The translations under genes were made by a program, and so were the position numbers. A model generated the notes under the pieces. That model saw nothing but the letters and a program-made list of their open reading frames with translations, was not told the origin of the DNA and made no database searches. A DNA stretch of 64,000 nucleotides from Juglans regia (Eukaryota > Streptophyta > Magnoliopsida > Fagales > Juglandaceae): assembly GCF_001411555.2 (NCBI RefSeq), contig NC_049908.1, positions 29,843,964-29,907,963 of the forward strand. Direction: 5' to 3'. Every line of letters starts with the position of its first letter. Within the stretch, counting starts at the first letter, position 1. This document shows, one piece after another, positions 26,892 through 39,800 of this stretch.

Positions 26892-29800
26892 TTATACATC
26901 AATAGCATCAACTGGTAAAGAAACTGTCCTGTGAAGAGAATGTGGAAGAAGTGACCCTTTGTAGAAACTCTTAGCAGCAACGATATCCTCTGCATCAGGG
27001 GAATCCTTCGTGCCCTGACAACTCCTGGCTCTTTGGGTTCCTAAATCGGGGCAGCTCTTATTGACATGAGCACTGCGATTGGAACTAAGATGACCATCAT
27101 AAGCAGAAGACTTCAAGGGAGTTCCATTGTTATCCCCTTGTAGTGTTTTGGATACTAAAGATGCCAAAAGACCATTATCTATTTTGTTTTCTCCATTTCC
27201 ACAAATTAATGATTTTGATGCAAGTCCTAACTGTTGATCCCTGAGTTCCCTCAACTCCAAATGGTACTTTGCTTTGAGCCATCTCAATTCCTGCTCAGTT
27301 TCTTCCTCATAACTTTCCGATAAGTTACTATACAAGGACGGCTTCAATAAAAAAGAATGGGAACCTGACAAATTTAGAGTCGAGTTTCCAGCTTTGGATG
27401 GATTATTATTATTCACATTACCCTCAGTCTCATCCTCGGCTGATACTGATTGCTCTGGTTTATCGTATTCTTCAGAGTGGCCCTGTCCAGAGCCAACTGA
27501 ACTAAGTGCGGGGCTGTCATGCTGACCCCAGATATCATGATAATGCAAACAGTCTGATTGGCTTGATACATTCAGTGCACCCTCTGTCACATGATGCTCA
27601 GACTCCTCCGCTTGGAATGTAACCTCCTCGAACCGGCCATGCATAGCAGCACATCCCTGTCTACAGCATTGAAGAAGCAAGTTCTTTATGCCTAGGTTAT
27701 TTGACAGGATATCCATGAGGGAGCCGCTAGAGGTATGTTTGGAAGCACAATTGTGACAGAAGTTTTGATTAACAAATTCCTCAACTCCTGGCCCGGTCCT
27801 CCATTCAGGTACCAAGCAAGCTATTTCCCCATCGATCATGTCTGCTATTCTGGTCACATCCTGATCGGTAATATCCAGTTCCGAAACCATTTCAGTTGCT
27901 ACGCTCAATGCTGTATCTGTCTCAATGTCGAATGGGAAATAAATGTTTCGGATACGACCTGGAAAAAGAGAGAAATTGAAGTGCCACATTTAATTCCACG
28001 AGGAGAGAAAGTAAGCAATCTACTAAAATAAAGTCAAAAGGACAAGAGACGAGAGATTCCAACCTTCTTTATCTGAAATTCTAAGTCTTAAAAAGATGCC
28101 ACCATCTTCTCTCCTTTTCCCTTTGATACTTATGTCAACGTCTTCAGAATGTTCATCATCATGGTACTCGAAAAGTTCAATTCCATTTGGTTCGATCTCA
28201 ACTGGATGATAGCCCCATTCATTTTCAGCTTCAAAATCATAACCATTTTTGTATCCATTACTATATATGCTATTACTGCAATTATGTTCGAGGAACAGCT
28301 GCCTTGCTAGGGAACCAGTCTCATCTAGTTCTCTACCGTAACCTCTGGGTCTCAAATCATATTCACAATCATCTATCTGGAGAAAGGGGTCATCCAGAAG
28401 CTCCCTCGCAGAAAGCCTTAGAGATACAGTTGCCAAGCATTTTTCCACAAATTCTCGCACTTCCGGATCCTTCACTTTGTACAAAGCCTCTGGTTTTTTC
28501 CCCTAAAGAACTAAAGCAAGTGAAATCCAGCCTTTTCTTCATTTGTCTAAACAAATAAAAGCATGCCGGTGTAGAGAGTGACGGGGAAAGAGAGAGTCCA
28601 CTTACAGAAGTAACTTTCTTGTAAATCTGGGCAGAATGAGTGCATTCACTATAAGGATATTCAAAAGTGACCATTTCCAAGACGCACATCCCAAACGAGT
28701 AAATGTCAACTAACTCATTGTAAGCCTCCTCATAAACTTCCGGAGCCATGAACTCTGGAGTCCCTGAAAAGCAAAAACAGAACCGTAACACCATGTGAAC
28801 TTCTACCTTAGATGTCTTCCCTTAATCAAATACACTATTTACCGGCAAGATTAAAATAGGAAAGAAGATGTTAGAACAGATATAGTTTCTTCTTTCATTG
28901 TAAATTCAGTATATAAAACAAGGTCTCCACCAACTTCCGTTCTAGCTCTAGTTGTTGATAGATTTCAACTAGATTTAATGATCTAAACATAAATCTTCAT
29001 AGGATTTGAACGTGTTATATGTACCAACACATCGAGCCGCGTGTGATTTACGGAGAATTGCGGCAAGCCCAAGATCGCCAATCTTAACTTCCCCTTGGTT
29101 CCCATTAACAAAGATATTGTCACACTTGAGATCTCTGTGGATCACTGGAGGTTCTCGGCCATGAAGATAGAGAAGCCCTCTCAAGATCTGCCTACACCAG
29201 TGCTTTATTGCCCTAATGTTAACTCTCTTGTGCTTCAGTCTATACCTGTCAATAATAATAACAAAAATAAAACACCAGGGAACCCAAAAAAACTGATTAC
29301 CAATCCCAGACCCGCATAGCAGAGCAAAAGTAACGGAAAAACAAGCAAATAGACGAGGCAATCACTAAGATTCCAAAAAAAAAAAATAATAATAGAAACA
29401 CTTACTGCCTCAGAGTCCCAGAAGTGAACATTTCTGTAACAAAGTTGATGTTCCTATTTGCAGTATCAACCCAAGAAGTGTAAAATTTCATAATGTTCTG
29501 GTGCTTCAGTGTCTTAAGGAGATGAATCTCACAATAGAGTCTTTCAAGATCTTCAGGGCTTTGCAGGAAGTCATAAAGCTTAACCTGGTTCCAAGCAACT
29601 TCAATGCCTTCATACTCATCAAATGCCCTGTAACTGCAATGATAAAACACCAAAAAATGACAAATTTATCAAATGCCCATTCACAACAACAATCATAAAG
29701 GCCCAAAAGAGCTCAGATTTTGAAGAAACCTGAGATGGGTATGCAACAAGTCAAGTGAAGGACGAAAAAAAGGTTCAATTTGAAGGAAAATCTGGGATTG

Positions 29801-30040
29801 ATGTTGATGAAACTTTAAACGTAAATAAGGATTTAAAATCCATACACTGTCTTTGAAGCTCCTTTGCCGAGGATTTCATTGTACTGCAACAAACGAAACC
29901 AAGGAGTCAAAAAATATTAGACTCAAAGTGGGGAGAGAGACAGAGAGAGAGAGAGAGAGGTGTACTCTGCCATATCTGCCAGTTGGATCAACTTCAACAA
30001 ACTCAGAGTATTCCGATTCAAAATGGGTAGGATCATTCAT
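26892..30040 (-). CDS. WNK-family serine/threonine kinase (WNK4/WNK5-like)
   Basis: Seven exons on the minus strand: 30040-29966, 29883-29846, 29633-29406, 29245-29025, 28763-28606, 28502-28064 and 27958-26892. They have GT/AG ends and total 741 codons plus stop. The kinase domain spans about residues 25-281. The WNK signature is present: Asn53 in VAWNQV replaces the usual strand-3 lysine, with Lys36 in GKGASKTVY taking its role. [10 protein letters not shown] is at 150-159 and DLG (171-173) stands for DFG. An OSR1_C-type domain ([23 protein letters not shown]) starts near 374. The C terminus ends [13 protein letters not shown], close to Arabidopsis WNK5/WNK4. Plant WNKs phosphorylate regulatory proteins in ion balance, flowering and clock control; the target of this one is not visible. 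A coiled-coil region lies near the middle of exon 7. Confidence 0.93.
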
Positions 30041-30657
30041 CCTCTACTTTTTTTTTCCTCAGAATTCTTGGCCCCTTTTTTTCATTTATCTGCCTAACTT
30101 TCCCTCCGGGACCCTGCTTCTACAACCGTTCTGACATGCACACAGAATTTATCATAAAAAATAAATATTATTTACGAGAGAGAGAGAGAGGGGTGAGTTT
30201 AATAATAATGAGAAGAGTCCGGAAAAAGGCAAGGATTTGTAAAAAAGTGTCACATGGTTTGGAGGATAGAAACAGGGAGCCACCCACCCACCCACGACGG
30301 AACGTGACAAACACAGACATATATAGTTTTGTTTCAGTTCGCCTGCAAATGTGTAGAAACTCGGATTACAACACTTCTGTTCTGTTACTATAAACGATCT
30401 TGCTTAACAATATTAATTTTAATACCTCATATATATCAATTTCTAAATTTCTACCATCTTACACGTGAAATTTTTCATATAGATTAATTATATTTTTTTA
30501 CGCTACACATCATTTACGTGATATAATTTTATTTTAAATATTACAAATCAAATTATATCATGCGTATGGTGTGATGTAAAAACCTTCAAATAATACTATT
30601 TAAAAAGTTATTGTATGCTCATATGTCCCATATTTTTAATACGTTGATATTTAAAAA

Positions 30658-30830
30658 TAAATAATTCTACATATAACTGTAAAGTGCGTAATCGTTTTGA
30701 AAAGGAGTGATATTTAATATTAAAAAATTAATTTTTTTCATGTGGGTCTCATGTTTTATTTACTTTTTTTTAAAGTGATTACGCGGCAATTATACAATTC
30801 ACAATTACAAATATATTTTCACTTTAAAAA
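30658..30830. mobile_element. MITE copy (family with GAGTAATG.TACA ends)
   Basis: Shows CTACATATAACTGTAAAGTGCG at one end, the internal CATGTGGGTCTCATGTTTTA block and CAATTCACAATTACAAATAT at the other end. Same family as 21504 and 56189. Confidence 0.6.
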
Positions 30831-31367
30831 TAGGTAATATGAAATAAAAATTTATAAAAACCTAATCTTAATAAAATTAAAGTGTGTATTAAAGTTTGGT
30901 GGTAGTCTAGGAAATTGCAGATAATTTGGCTGTTAATTATCGGGGGTTAAATGTTTTAATTTATTCCATCAACATGATTATTAATCATAGTAAGGAGTGA
31001 TTTTGTCTTTATAAGTTAATAATAAAATGGAAAAATTATATATAATAATTAATATATTGACATTGATGGAGGTGGTTTGAAGGGGTTGGTCAAATCTTTG
31101 GTAAAAATCTAATCTTGTAAAATACAATATTGCTAGAGATCTGTAGTTGAAAATTTCTTTGATCTAATAATTGTTTCCGCATCATCATGATCAGCTGTAT
31201 AAGATTTTGGCTTATTTAATGGGTGCGAGACAAGATGACTACAATAGTACTTGTCTCGAGATTTATTAGCCAAGATCACCAATCCCAAGACACCGCCTTA
31301 GACTATTGATATTATCTAGTCGAGTAACGTTATATATCACACTCTCATTTTATTTTAATTATATTAA

Positions 31368-31558
31368 GGATGAATTTGAATTTTAAATTTATCTCAACTC
31401 ATCATTATAATTTTTTTAAATTTTAACACAAAATATAATAAATAATTTAATTTTTTTAAATCTCAAAATAATAATAATATTAAAAAAATAATATTATAAT
31501 AATATTTTATCATCTCAACTCAATTCAATTCAACTTACTTTAATATTCAAATACACGC
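31368..31558. mobile_element. Tourist-like MITE with TAA duplication
   Basis: 191 bp flanked by TAA (31365-31367 and 31559-31561). Ends GGATGAATTTGAAT and, from the right, GCGTGTATTTGAAT. Internal sequence matches the MITE in the copia pol gene. Confidence 0.75.
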
Positions 31559-32229
31559 TAAATAATATGTGATATATTAATTATTATTAAATGATAAAAA
31601 AACATGTAATAAATGATTATTTAATAATGATAAAAATATTATATTATATTTAGTAGAATAAAAGTAGAATGCCAATATAGAATTTTCCTATCTAGTCAAA
31701 ATGTAGCTAAATAAATCAAAAGTGATATTTGAGTAGTCAAAATTTTACGGCTCTATTTTTTAGCTATAGTAAATTTATTATTACTTTTTTAAATTTAGTT
31801 GGTCATTATTTATTTTTAAAATAATATTTTAATCTAAAAATATTTTCAATAACTACTGTTGAATAATTAAGTTTAGAAAAAAAAATTTAGAATTATTAAT
31901 TTAAATTAAAAATTAATAAATAGAGTGTATTTGTAAAATATAAAAAAAAATAAAAACATTGTTATTAAAATGTCTAATATTATATTAATATTTTAACTTT
32001 TAAATTAATAATTTAATGTGAATTAACCTCTCCAATACATTAAAATCTCAACTTTTAATCAAATTTTAAATTTGATAATGACTATACACTATTGCCCATG
32101 CTCTTAACACCTTCATTGAAATTACAAAAAATCAAAAAACAAAAAGACAGGGTTGATCATATATAATAATATATAATTATTACCAGCTTAATTAAATATC
32201 TCGCATTTAAAACCCTCCTCTCTCTCTCT

Positions 32230-32405
32230 AGGAATAATGTTACGTATAGTCGTGAAGTGTATAAATATTGTACAATCGTTTTAAAAAAGAATGAGGTTTA
32301 CTATTAAAAAATTAATTTCTTTTTATGTAAGTTTCGTATTTATTTATTTTTTTCAAAGAGACTGTACGACACTTGCATACTTACAACTGCAAGTATCATT
32401 TATAT
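32230..32405. mobile_element. MITE copy (family with GAGTAATG.TACA ends)
   Basis: Begins AATAATGTTACGTATAGTCGTG and ends near ACAACTGCAAGTATCATT, with the same internal TTTTATGTAAGTTTCGTATTTA block as its relatives. Confidence 0.6.
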
Positions 32406-33216
32406 ATATATATATATATAAGCAAACCTTTTTTTTTTTTTTTATAGCTCTTTTATAAATGTACGTTTATAAGCTTACACAATAGCATATGTCATATATA
32501 TACATATATATATACACATATACATATATACATATACATATGGGGAACGACCTATATATATATATCTAATATATATAACCTTAATTTGAAGATCATTAAC
32601 AGATCATAAATTAATTAAGCACTAATTATTATATACATACATATATGTACAAATTATTTAGCAATAATTATGAACTACATGTATTAATCGTACGTGTAGT
32701 ACTCATGTTTTAGTTGAATTTAGGTAGAGTTGTTGAAAGCTAGCTAGCTATAAGCGCGTGCAGACTTTATAATTAGAGTGGCTATCTACAGCCATACATT
32801 GTATATATGGGGATTTTTTTTTTTTTTTGTATTTTTTTAATATTTATTTTTAAAAAATAATTCACAAAATCATTAAAAAAAAAATACTTACTTAATCTTA
32901 ATTTAAAAAAAACCACTGTTAGAATCCCCACCATCTTTCTCTTATATAATTAACATCCGAGGGAGACTAATTAACCCATGCATACTATAACGTATGTTTA
33001 TATATATTAGCTAGCTAGCTACCTAGCTAGGTATATATAGAGAGAGAGAGCTAGCTAGCTAGCTAGATAGGGTATAGGGATCATATATACACTAGCTATA
33101 TATATTCAATATATATATATACACACACATATATATATATATAATATATATATAGAGATGAATTAATTGACCGAAACTTTTTCATTTAAGATGAAATATA
33201 TAGAGATGATCATTAA

Positions 33217-33434
33217 GGTCCAGTTTGCTTTTAAGGCTAAAATTTAAAATTTTAAAAATCTTTTATCTAATTATTATAATTTTTTTAAAATTTTCACACA
33301 AAGTAAATAAATAATTAACTTTTTTAAATATCAAATAAAAATAATATTAAAAAATATATTCTAACAATATTTTATTCAACATTTTAATTTTAATCTCAAT
33401 TTATCATCTTATCTCATCTCTAAAACAAAAGGCC
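33217..33434. mobile_element. Tourist-like MITE copy
   Basis: Follows TAA at 33214-33216. A+T-rich body with the family motifs TATCATCTTATCTCATCTC near the right end. Ends are more decayed than in the 31368 copy. Confidence 0.5.
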
Positions 33435-33539
33435 AAAGTGGTAGATAGTTGTTGAAACTTGAAATCTTAAAGTATTATATCATCAGTACTGCAAAAACCA
33501 GCTTCATCATTGGTTTTTTTTTTATATTTTATTTTAAAT

Positions 33540-34080
33540 AGGAAACCTTCATATTATTAAGAAGAAAACATACAAATTGTTTTTGTCAAGCCAAATGGCT
33601 TGAGAAATAACAGTAGGGACATTGTCCTACCACATCATAATGTTTTCAACATTCCAAGCATATCGAGCAAGCTTAATCATGAGCTGCTTGATTCCATTTT
33701 CTAATTAATCGAAATGCATGCACCTTTAATACTATACTTGTCATTCTTTTTCTGGGTCCATGTTCACTTATCTACATGATCTTTTGGACATATAACAATT
33801 TTCAAAATGTCAACAGTTATAATTGGATGAAAATAGCTCTAATCTTCTGGATATTCCGTCCCATGGTATTGCTATCAATTAGGCTATCCACAGTATCTTC
33901 ATTCTCTTGTACCTCCATGTTAGTGAATTCTTTATTAAGAGCTTGATGACTTGGACCCAATCGTCCTTCTAAATCTTCACATATTTTTCATTCTCTATAC
34001 CCCATTTGCAACATGGAAAAAGTAGATTTTTTACTTTCCAAATTTCTCTCCAAGCATAAGAATGATTGTGGCCCAGGAAG
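33540..34080 (-). pseudogene. LINE retrotransposon remnant (region upstream of and including RNase H end)
   Basis: Minus-strand fragments read CKWGIENEKYVKI..KDDWV and VDSLIDSNTMGRNIQKIRAIF. These resemble the segment between reverse transcriptase and the zf-RVT region of plant LINEs. A piece ending ECWKHYDVV / AIWLDKNNLYVF corresponds to the RNase H C terminus. Stops and frame changes interrupt it throughout. Confidence 0.45.
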
Positions 34081-34825
34081 GATTAAAAAAAAATGCCCTG
34101 TGGGAAGTATCTAGCCTTACAGATTTGTAACATGTTATCTTTTTCTTGTAAAATTTTTCATTCCTGTTTTATCAATAGGACCATATTAAAAGTTCTCAAG
34201 TCCTTAAATTTGAGACTGTCTCTAAATTTTGAATCACATATCTTGGCTCAATTAATCGAGTCTATCATTCTCATGCGGGGTCGGGGTAGCAAGGGCGGGG
34301 CCCTGTTGCCCACCCCTAGTTTTAAAGTAATTGCTAGTTGTGAAAAAGAACATCATGCATGATCGATGTAATTATATATGTAAGGTTAATGTGGGCATAT
34401 GTATATATATGTATATATAATATATTCCACAGATTAACCATAATTAATTGTAATTATATATAGGCATATGATCATCTTAACTTGTAATTATAAGTACGAT
34501 AGCTAGATCGATCAGAAGCTGCATGGCCTAATTGCTAGCTAATTCCTCGAATCTTGGAGGCCGGCCGGCCATCTATATATTCGATATAAACCTAAATATT
34601 AAACATGCATTATATCCAATATTACAAGGATTAGAAATTTAGATCACCAAAATATTGACTTAATTCCTCAATTAATGATCTTATAATTAATGATACTAAC
34701 CCAAATCACATCTTTATCAAATTAAATATAATATATTTGCACTTGCACGCCGTTTTCTGATCTTTTGTTCCGATTTGACAAAAGATCATTTTATATTTTT
34801 TGTGCTGATCACACAAACAAAAAAA

Positions 34826-34827
<2 letters not shown>

Positions 34828-34884
<57 letters not shown>
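34828..34884. repeat. (TA)n(GA)n microsatellite
   Basis: About 18 TA units followed by about 10 GA units. The ORF overlapping it is not a gene. Confidence 0.95.
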
Positions 34885-35035
34885 TAAATGATATATAACT
34901 AGCTAGAGACCGCATGCAATATTAGTGTAGTTTTATTTTGGCACAAAAAATAATGTCATGATGTTATTCGCTTTCTTAAAAGAAGAGGTGCCTGCAACAT
35001 CATGAGATTCTAAATTTAGACATTATATTTATACG

Positions 35036-35218
35036 AGTAATGTTATATTTATATACGGTTATGAAATGCGTAAATATTGTATAATTATTTTAAAAAATAA
35101 TAAAATTTATTATTAAAAAATTAATTTCTTTTTATGTAAATCTCATATTTATTTATTTTTTTTAAAAATGATTGTACGATACTTACATACTCACAATTGT
35201 AAATATCATTTCTCTATT
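35036..35218. mobile_element. MITE copy (family with GAGTAATG.TACA ends)
   Basis: Begins GAGTAATGTTATATTTATA and ends near TCACAATTGTAAATATCATT, with the usual internal TATGTAAATCTCATATTTA block. Confidence 0.6.
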
Positions 35219-36502
35219 TATATTTAAATTGACACCTTATCATAAATCAAAAGAGCCAACAAATTTTTCTCAAAAAAAAAAAAAAGAAAAAAAGAAAAAA
35301 AAGAAGCAATATGCAAATAGATGATCACTAAGCTGAAAAAGTAGTACCAGCAGTAGTATATAGTACCATACATATCAGACGTTAACTTGGTGAAACGACC
35401 TGCAGCTTGTCTGGTCTAATTTAGACTTGATGTTGGACAACTTTGATCATGATTCATGTAAGCTAGCTACCTGCATGCAGCAGCAGCAGCAGGGACCCTT
35501 AAGTTCTAGTCTGGGGTCTAAATTAATTAAACAACTTGCATGCTTCATGCATGGGTAGCTTTTGAATCTAAACTACTAATATTGATAATGACACAAAACC
35601 CATCAATAATTTATTTATAAAGCTTATCTTTCAGACGTACGTACATGAGCTCCGATCGATTATATATATATATATCAATATTAATTTCGTCAACAGTTAA
35701 TTTAACGTGTCGGCCACTTTTAATTATTCGAACCAACTATCGAGCCAACTTTTAATTTACCTTAATTCAGTAACGAACCAAGCTATACAAAACCCCAACA
35801 TTAATCATGCCCCGTACTACTCTTCAATTCTATGGTTTATTATAAAAGTTTCTTCATGTTTTGTTTTTATTATATTATATACATTAATGCGATCGATTGA
35901 TTCTCTTTAATTAATGTATGATCTGTTTACTTTCACTATCTTAATCATGGGATTTCTTTATTAGTTTTCCTGGCCAATTGGTTGCATGCATGCATGCATG
36001 CCTGCGAGCTTAATTAATTTTCTCCTGATCTGACATGGTAAAGTGAGTTATCAAGAAATATTTGCATGCATGCATGGCCTCTCCTGATCTGATATCATGA
36101 TGTACATGTGCTTTTATCTGTCATTAATTTGATATATATCTAGTGATCATACACATGATACATACAAATATACATGATACGAACATATATATATATATAT
36201 ATATTTATATAATTAAGGTTTCATGGCGGCCTGTTTGTGTTAATTAGCTGCTGGGCATAGTACTACTGTTATATATAGGTAGGGCTTGCTACAGAGATTT
36301 ATTTTATTGTGATTTTTTGCTTAAATGTAGGAGTAATTGAAATTGAAGACGATCGACAAGCTAAGGCATGTGTGGTTGTTTGGGGGTTAGGGCACATTCA
36401 CGCCAGAAAAGCACTGGTCCACATGCATGCACACATCATGATATATACCAAACTATTAATTGGCCGGGATCATACACACACACACACATATATATATATA
36501 TA
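35219..36502. other. A+T-rich intergenic DNA
   Basis: Contains TGCA- and CAG-type short repeats and TA tracts. I see no gene or element ends. Confidence 0.5.
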
Positions 36503-37085
36503 ACTACAACAAAAATAAGATTTTGGGAAGATTTTTTTTTAGAACAAAATGAAAATCGTTTAAAAAATGAGTTGTAGAGATTAAATTCAAAATTTGTCCC
36601 TAAAAAACAACGGAAGGCGCTAACCGTTCGAACAATCAATTTTTTGTTCGAACTGTATATGTAGGGACGAGAAATTTCATCCCTAATAAAACCATGGTTT
36701 GAACATTTACAAACTAGTTTGAACATAATAAAGTAAACATTCGAACGTATATTATATATGATCAAATGAGAATTTGGCGCATTAAGTGACAAAATTTAAC
36801 ATGAGATTGACTTACTGCTCGAACAATATACAATAACGTTCGAATGTTAAGGTTAATCAATGTTCAAACAGATATTATATATGATTGAATAGAAATTGGC
36901 TGGTTAAGTCACTAAATTTAGCGAAAAATTGAGTTATCATTTGAACTAATAGTTTAATTAATGTTTGAACGTAAAATATAGAGTTCAAACAGTAATTTAT
37001 TGTAGAAATATCTGGTGTGGGAATGCAGAAACATTCGAATGATATATATTTCGTTTGAATGGTGACATTAATTTAAAAAAAAAAG
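36503..37085 (+). mobile_element. Decayed CACTA-like terminus with TTCGAAC subterminal repeats
   Basis: Starts ACTACAACAAAAATAAG, one base short of a canonical CACTACAACAAAAAT CACTA end. It is followed by many copies of TTCGAAC or one-base variants (for example 36626-36633 and 36646-36653) in both orientations over about 500 bp. This is the architecture of CACTA subterminal regions, but the motif differs from that of the large element at 39054. No matching far end is visible in the window. Confidence 0.5.
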
Positions 37086-37289
37086 ATCATTCATAATTAA
37101 ATTAATTTTACAAAACACAAAATATTATCTATACAAAAAAAAAAAAAAAACAAATAAAAGATATAGAGATGGGCGCCTCTACTGACCCAACTTTCTAACC
37201 ACATCCTTGACTGTAGCTAGGTGTATCTCTAGCTGTGTTAACCGAGTAGTGACTGTGACTTGAGTCACAGATATGACATCAATCTTTGT

Positions 37290-37512
37290 AAATAATAATA
37301 TTCTAACAATATTTTATTCAATTTTTAATTTTCATCTCAAAATTTTCATATCATCTCATATCATCTCATCATTACAATTTTTTCAAATTTTCACACAAAA
37401 TATAATAAACAATTTAACTTTTTTAAATCCTAAAATAATAATAATACTAAAAACTAAAATTTTAAATTTTGATCTAAAATAAAAAATTCTCATCTCATTG
37501 TCTAAACCTAGC
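37290..37512. mobile_element. Tourist-like MITE copy
   Basis: Contains the family blocks TATCATCTCATCATTACAATTT and CTCATCTCATTGTCTAAACCTA. The left end is not clear. Confidence 0.5.
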
Positions 37513-37564
37513 ATAGATTAGTTGAATTTCAAAGTGCCTAATGGTTCCAGCTTACAAACTCATG

Positions 37565-37606
<42 letters not shown>

Positions 37607-38610
37607 ATTTTATTTCCTTCAATTAGCAAATCGTACATATAAATTAATTGACAGATGATGAACTTCACAGTTTCTGAATTGTACCATTAATTTCTGAATT
37701 GGGATATCCTTAACAAATCCTTCAACAAATATATATTTGCTCAAAATGGGACACAAACATACAGTTGTCTCATATTTGGTAGCTAGCTAGCTAGATTTCC
37801 AATATTAACATGATATATATATATATATATATAATATATCTATATGTTGTGGGAGGCCAAGCAATCCTAAACTATTTCAATGTTATGACTGAAAAAAATG
37901 AAGTTCAGCAGGTACTACGTACTATACCTCATGGGCTGGGCATGCTGCATGCATAAATCATTGCAAAATGATCCTTCTCCTTTCTCTTTATATAGAATTA
38001 GCTATTCGGCCCAATTATATATATATATATATATATATATAAATATTTGTTTGTAGAAGGTAATTAAATTACATGATTGGGATTTGCCTGAATTTGCAGC
38101 CCAAGCGACCTGTTCCTTCATAGAGAACCACTACTTCAGCTAAAAATAATATTGTTTACAACAGCTAGCTAGTGCTCTCATGTATTTTCTCGCTCGATCG
38201 ATCCCCTGACAATCAAACGTCCCGGCCCATTAATTTGCAGAAACAAACTGAAACTGATCTGCATGCTGCTTGAAAGATTTCATGAACCTGTGTATGTAGG
38301 TTAAGATAATTAGAATCATTTTGATCATGATGTATGTCACCCTCATCTGCATCATATAAACATTAGTGGAAACATGTCCTAGCTAGCTACTACATAATTT
38401 ACATTAATAATAATGGAAACATGCATCAGTCTGCAAATAAAAAGGTAAGACTGCGTGCATGCATGCATGGAGCTGCCTGGCCTTTTTCATATGCTTAGAC
38501 GAACTTTTCATTATATATATTTCATGAATAGTTTTGGAGCACCATTAATATTTTGTAATTAATTTGTACATGCATGCATATGGATCTAACAATTAACTCA
38601 TGATCGAGAA

Positions 38611-38651
<41 letters not shown>

Positions 38652-38753
38652 TCCAATACGTAGAACCACATATCATGTAGTCCAAAATTAATTAAGCTGC
38701 TTATCTTGCAGCATACAACTAGTTAGGATCATAACTCACCCATGGAATCTAAA
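37513..38753. other. A+T-rich intergenic DNA up to the gap
   Basis: TA microsatellites (37800, 38010, 38620) and TGCATGCA/CTAGCTAG repeats. No gene seen. Confidence 0.5.
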
Positions 38754-38853
38754 NNNNNNNNNNNNNNNNNNNNNNNNNNNNNNNNNNNNNNNNNNNNNNN
38801 NNNNNNNNNNNNNNNNNNNNNNNNNNNNNNNNNNNNNNNNNNNNNNNNNNNNN
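38754..38853. other. Assembly gap (100 N)
   Basis: Exactly 100 unknown bases, the usual placeholder for a gap of unknown size. It is 200 bp outside the left end of the CACTA element, so that element itself is contiguous. Confidence 0.99.
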
Positions 38854-39053
38854 GAGGAGATTAGATCATCAATACCCAAAATACATATTTTCTTAATTAG
38901 CTAACTAGCTAGCGTGTCTGATGAGATATATATTCGATTGGATTTTCATAAGATATTCGATGGATGTCCTTAATTTGTATATATGCATGCTCTATCTATG
39001 TGTGTGTGTATTGGAACGTTGATTAATTGATCACTTGTGACAAGTATATAGTA

Positions 39054-39800
39054 CACTACAAGGTTCAACGATTTTGCCAGCGATACATAATCGCTGGGAA
39101 AATACAACAAATCGATGGCATATATATATGCCAGCGATTTTTTAATCGCTGGAACTTCGCCGGTATTAACGCCCCACTTTAGATCTACTGCAACGGACAC
39201 CAAAACTCGCTGCCATATATTAATATACCGGCGATTTTAAGTTCGCTGCTGATCACAACTTAATCGCCGCTAATTCAAAATAGGATTCTGCCATTAAACG
39301 CTGCGATAGATTAATCGCAGCGTTTAGTACGCGCCGCTATAAATGAGAAATATCGCTGCCAAATATATTTGCCATCCACTCCCCAAAATCGCCGCAATAT
39401 AAAAATCGCCGTAGTTTTCATAATGCAGCGATTAATTATCGCTGCTATATCAATATGTCGGCGATTTATATATCGCCGCCATATTATTGATAGTATATAG
39501 CAGCGAATACTATATCGCTGGTATAGTATTATTATACGGCGATGTTTTACTCGCTGCGAATTGGTTTTCAAACAGTAATTATATGGCGGCGATTTAATAT
39601 ATCGCCGCCATATAATTAAAGGCAGCGAGTTTCCAATATCGCCGTAATATACGTTCTGCTACATAAAGGTATTTCCGGCGACTAAATATTCGCCGGTGTT
39701 GACGATTTAGTAGCGATTTGTACATCGCTGGTACATCGCTGGTGGTCTATAGCGGCGAGTAAAAATTCGCCGCTAGATGCACTTAATTCGCCGCTATACC
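39054..39800. repeat. 3' terminal and subterminal region of the CACTA element
   Basis: After CACTACAAG come dozens of short motifs of the form GCGGCGATnnnATCGCCGC or CAGCGATnnnATCGCTG, in both orientations. The best palindrome is centred at about 39597 (GGCGGCGAT ... ATCGCCGCC). Such arrays are the known binding sites of TnpA-type proteins. Confidence 0.85.

Larger units (their letters stand above)
30400..34705. other. A+T-rich gene-poor DNA with MITEs and simple repeats
   Basis: No protein-coding gene seen. Holds MITE copies (listed), TA- and CTAG-rich simple sequence around 32400-33170, and a LINE remnant at 33540-34080. Confidence 0.6.

Noticed and set aside
34706..34915. Open frame with YIYIYIYI repeats
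   Set aside because: Translation of a TA microsatellite.
30400..39053. CRISPR-like or other spaced repeat arrays among the short direct repeats
   Set aside because: The repeats are simple TA, CTAG and TGCA tracts or MITE copies without regular spacers, and the genome is plant nuclear.
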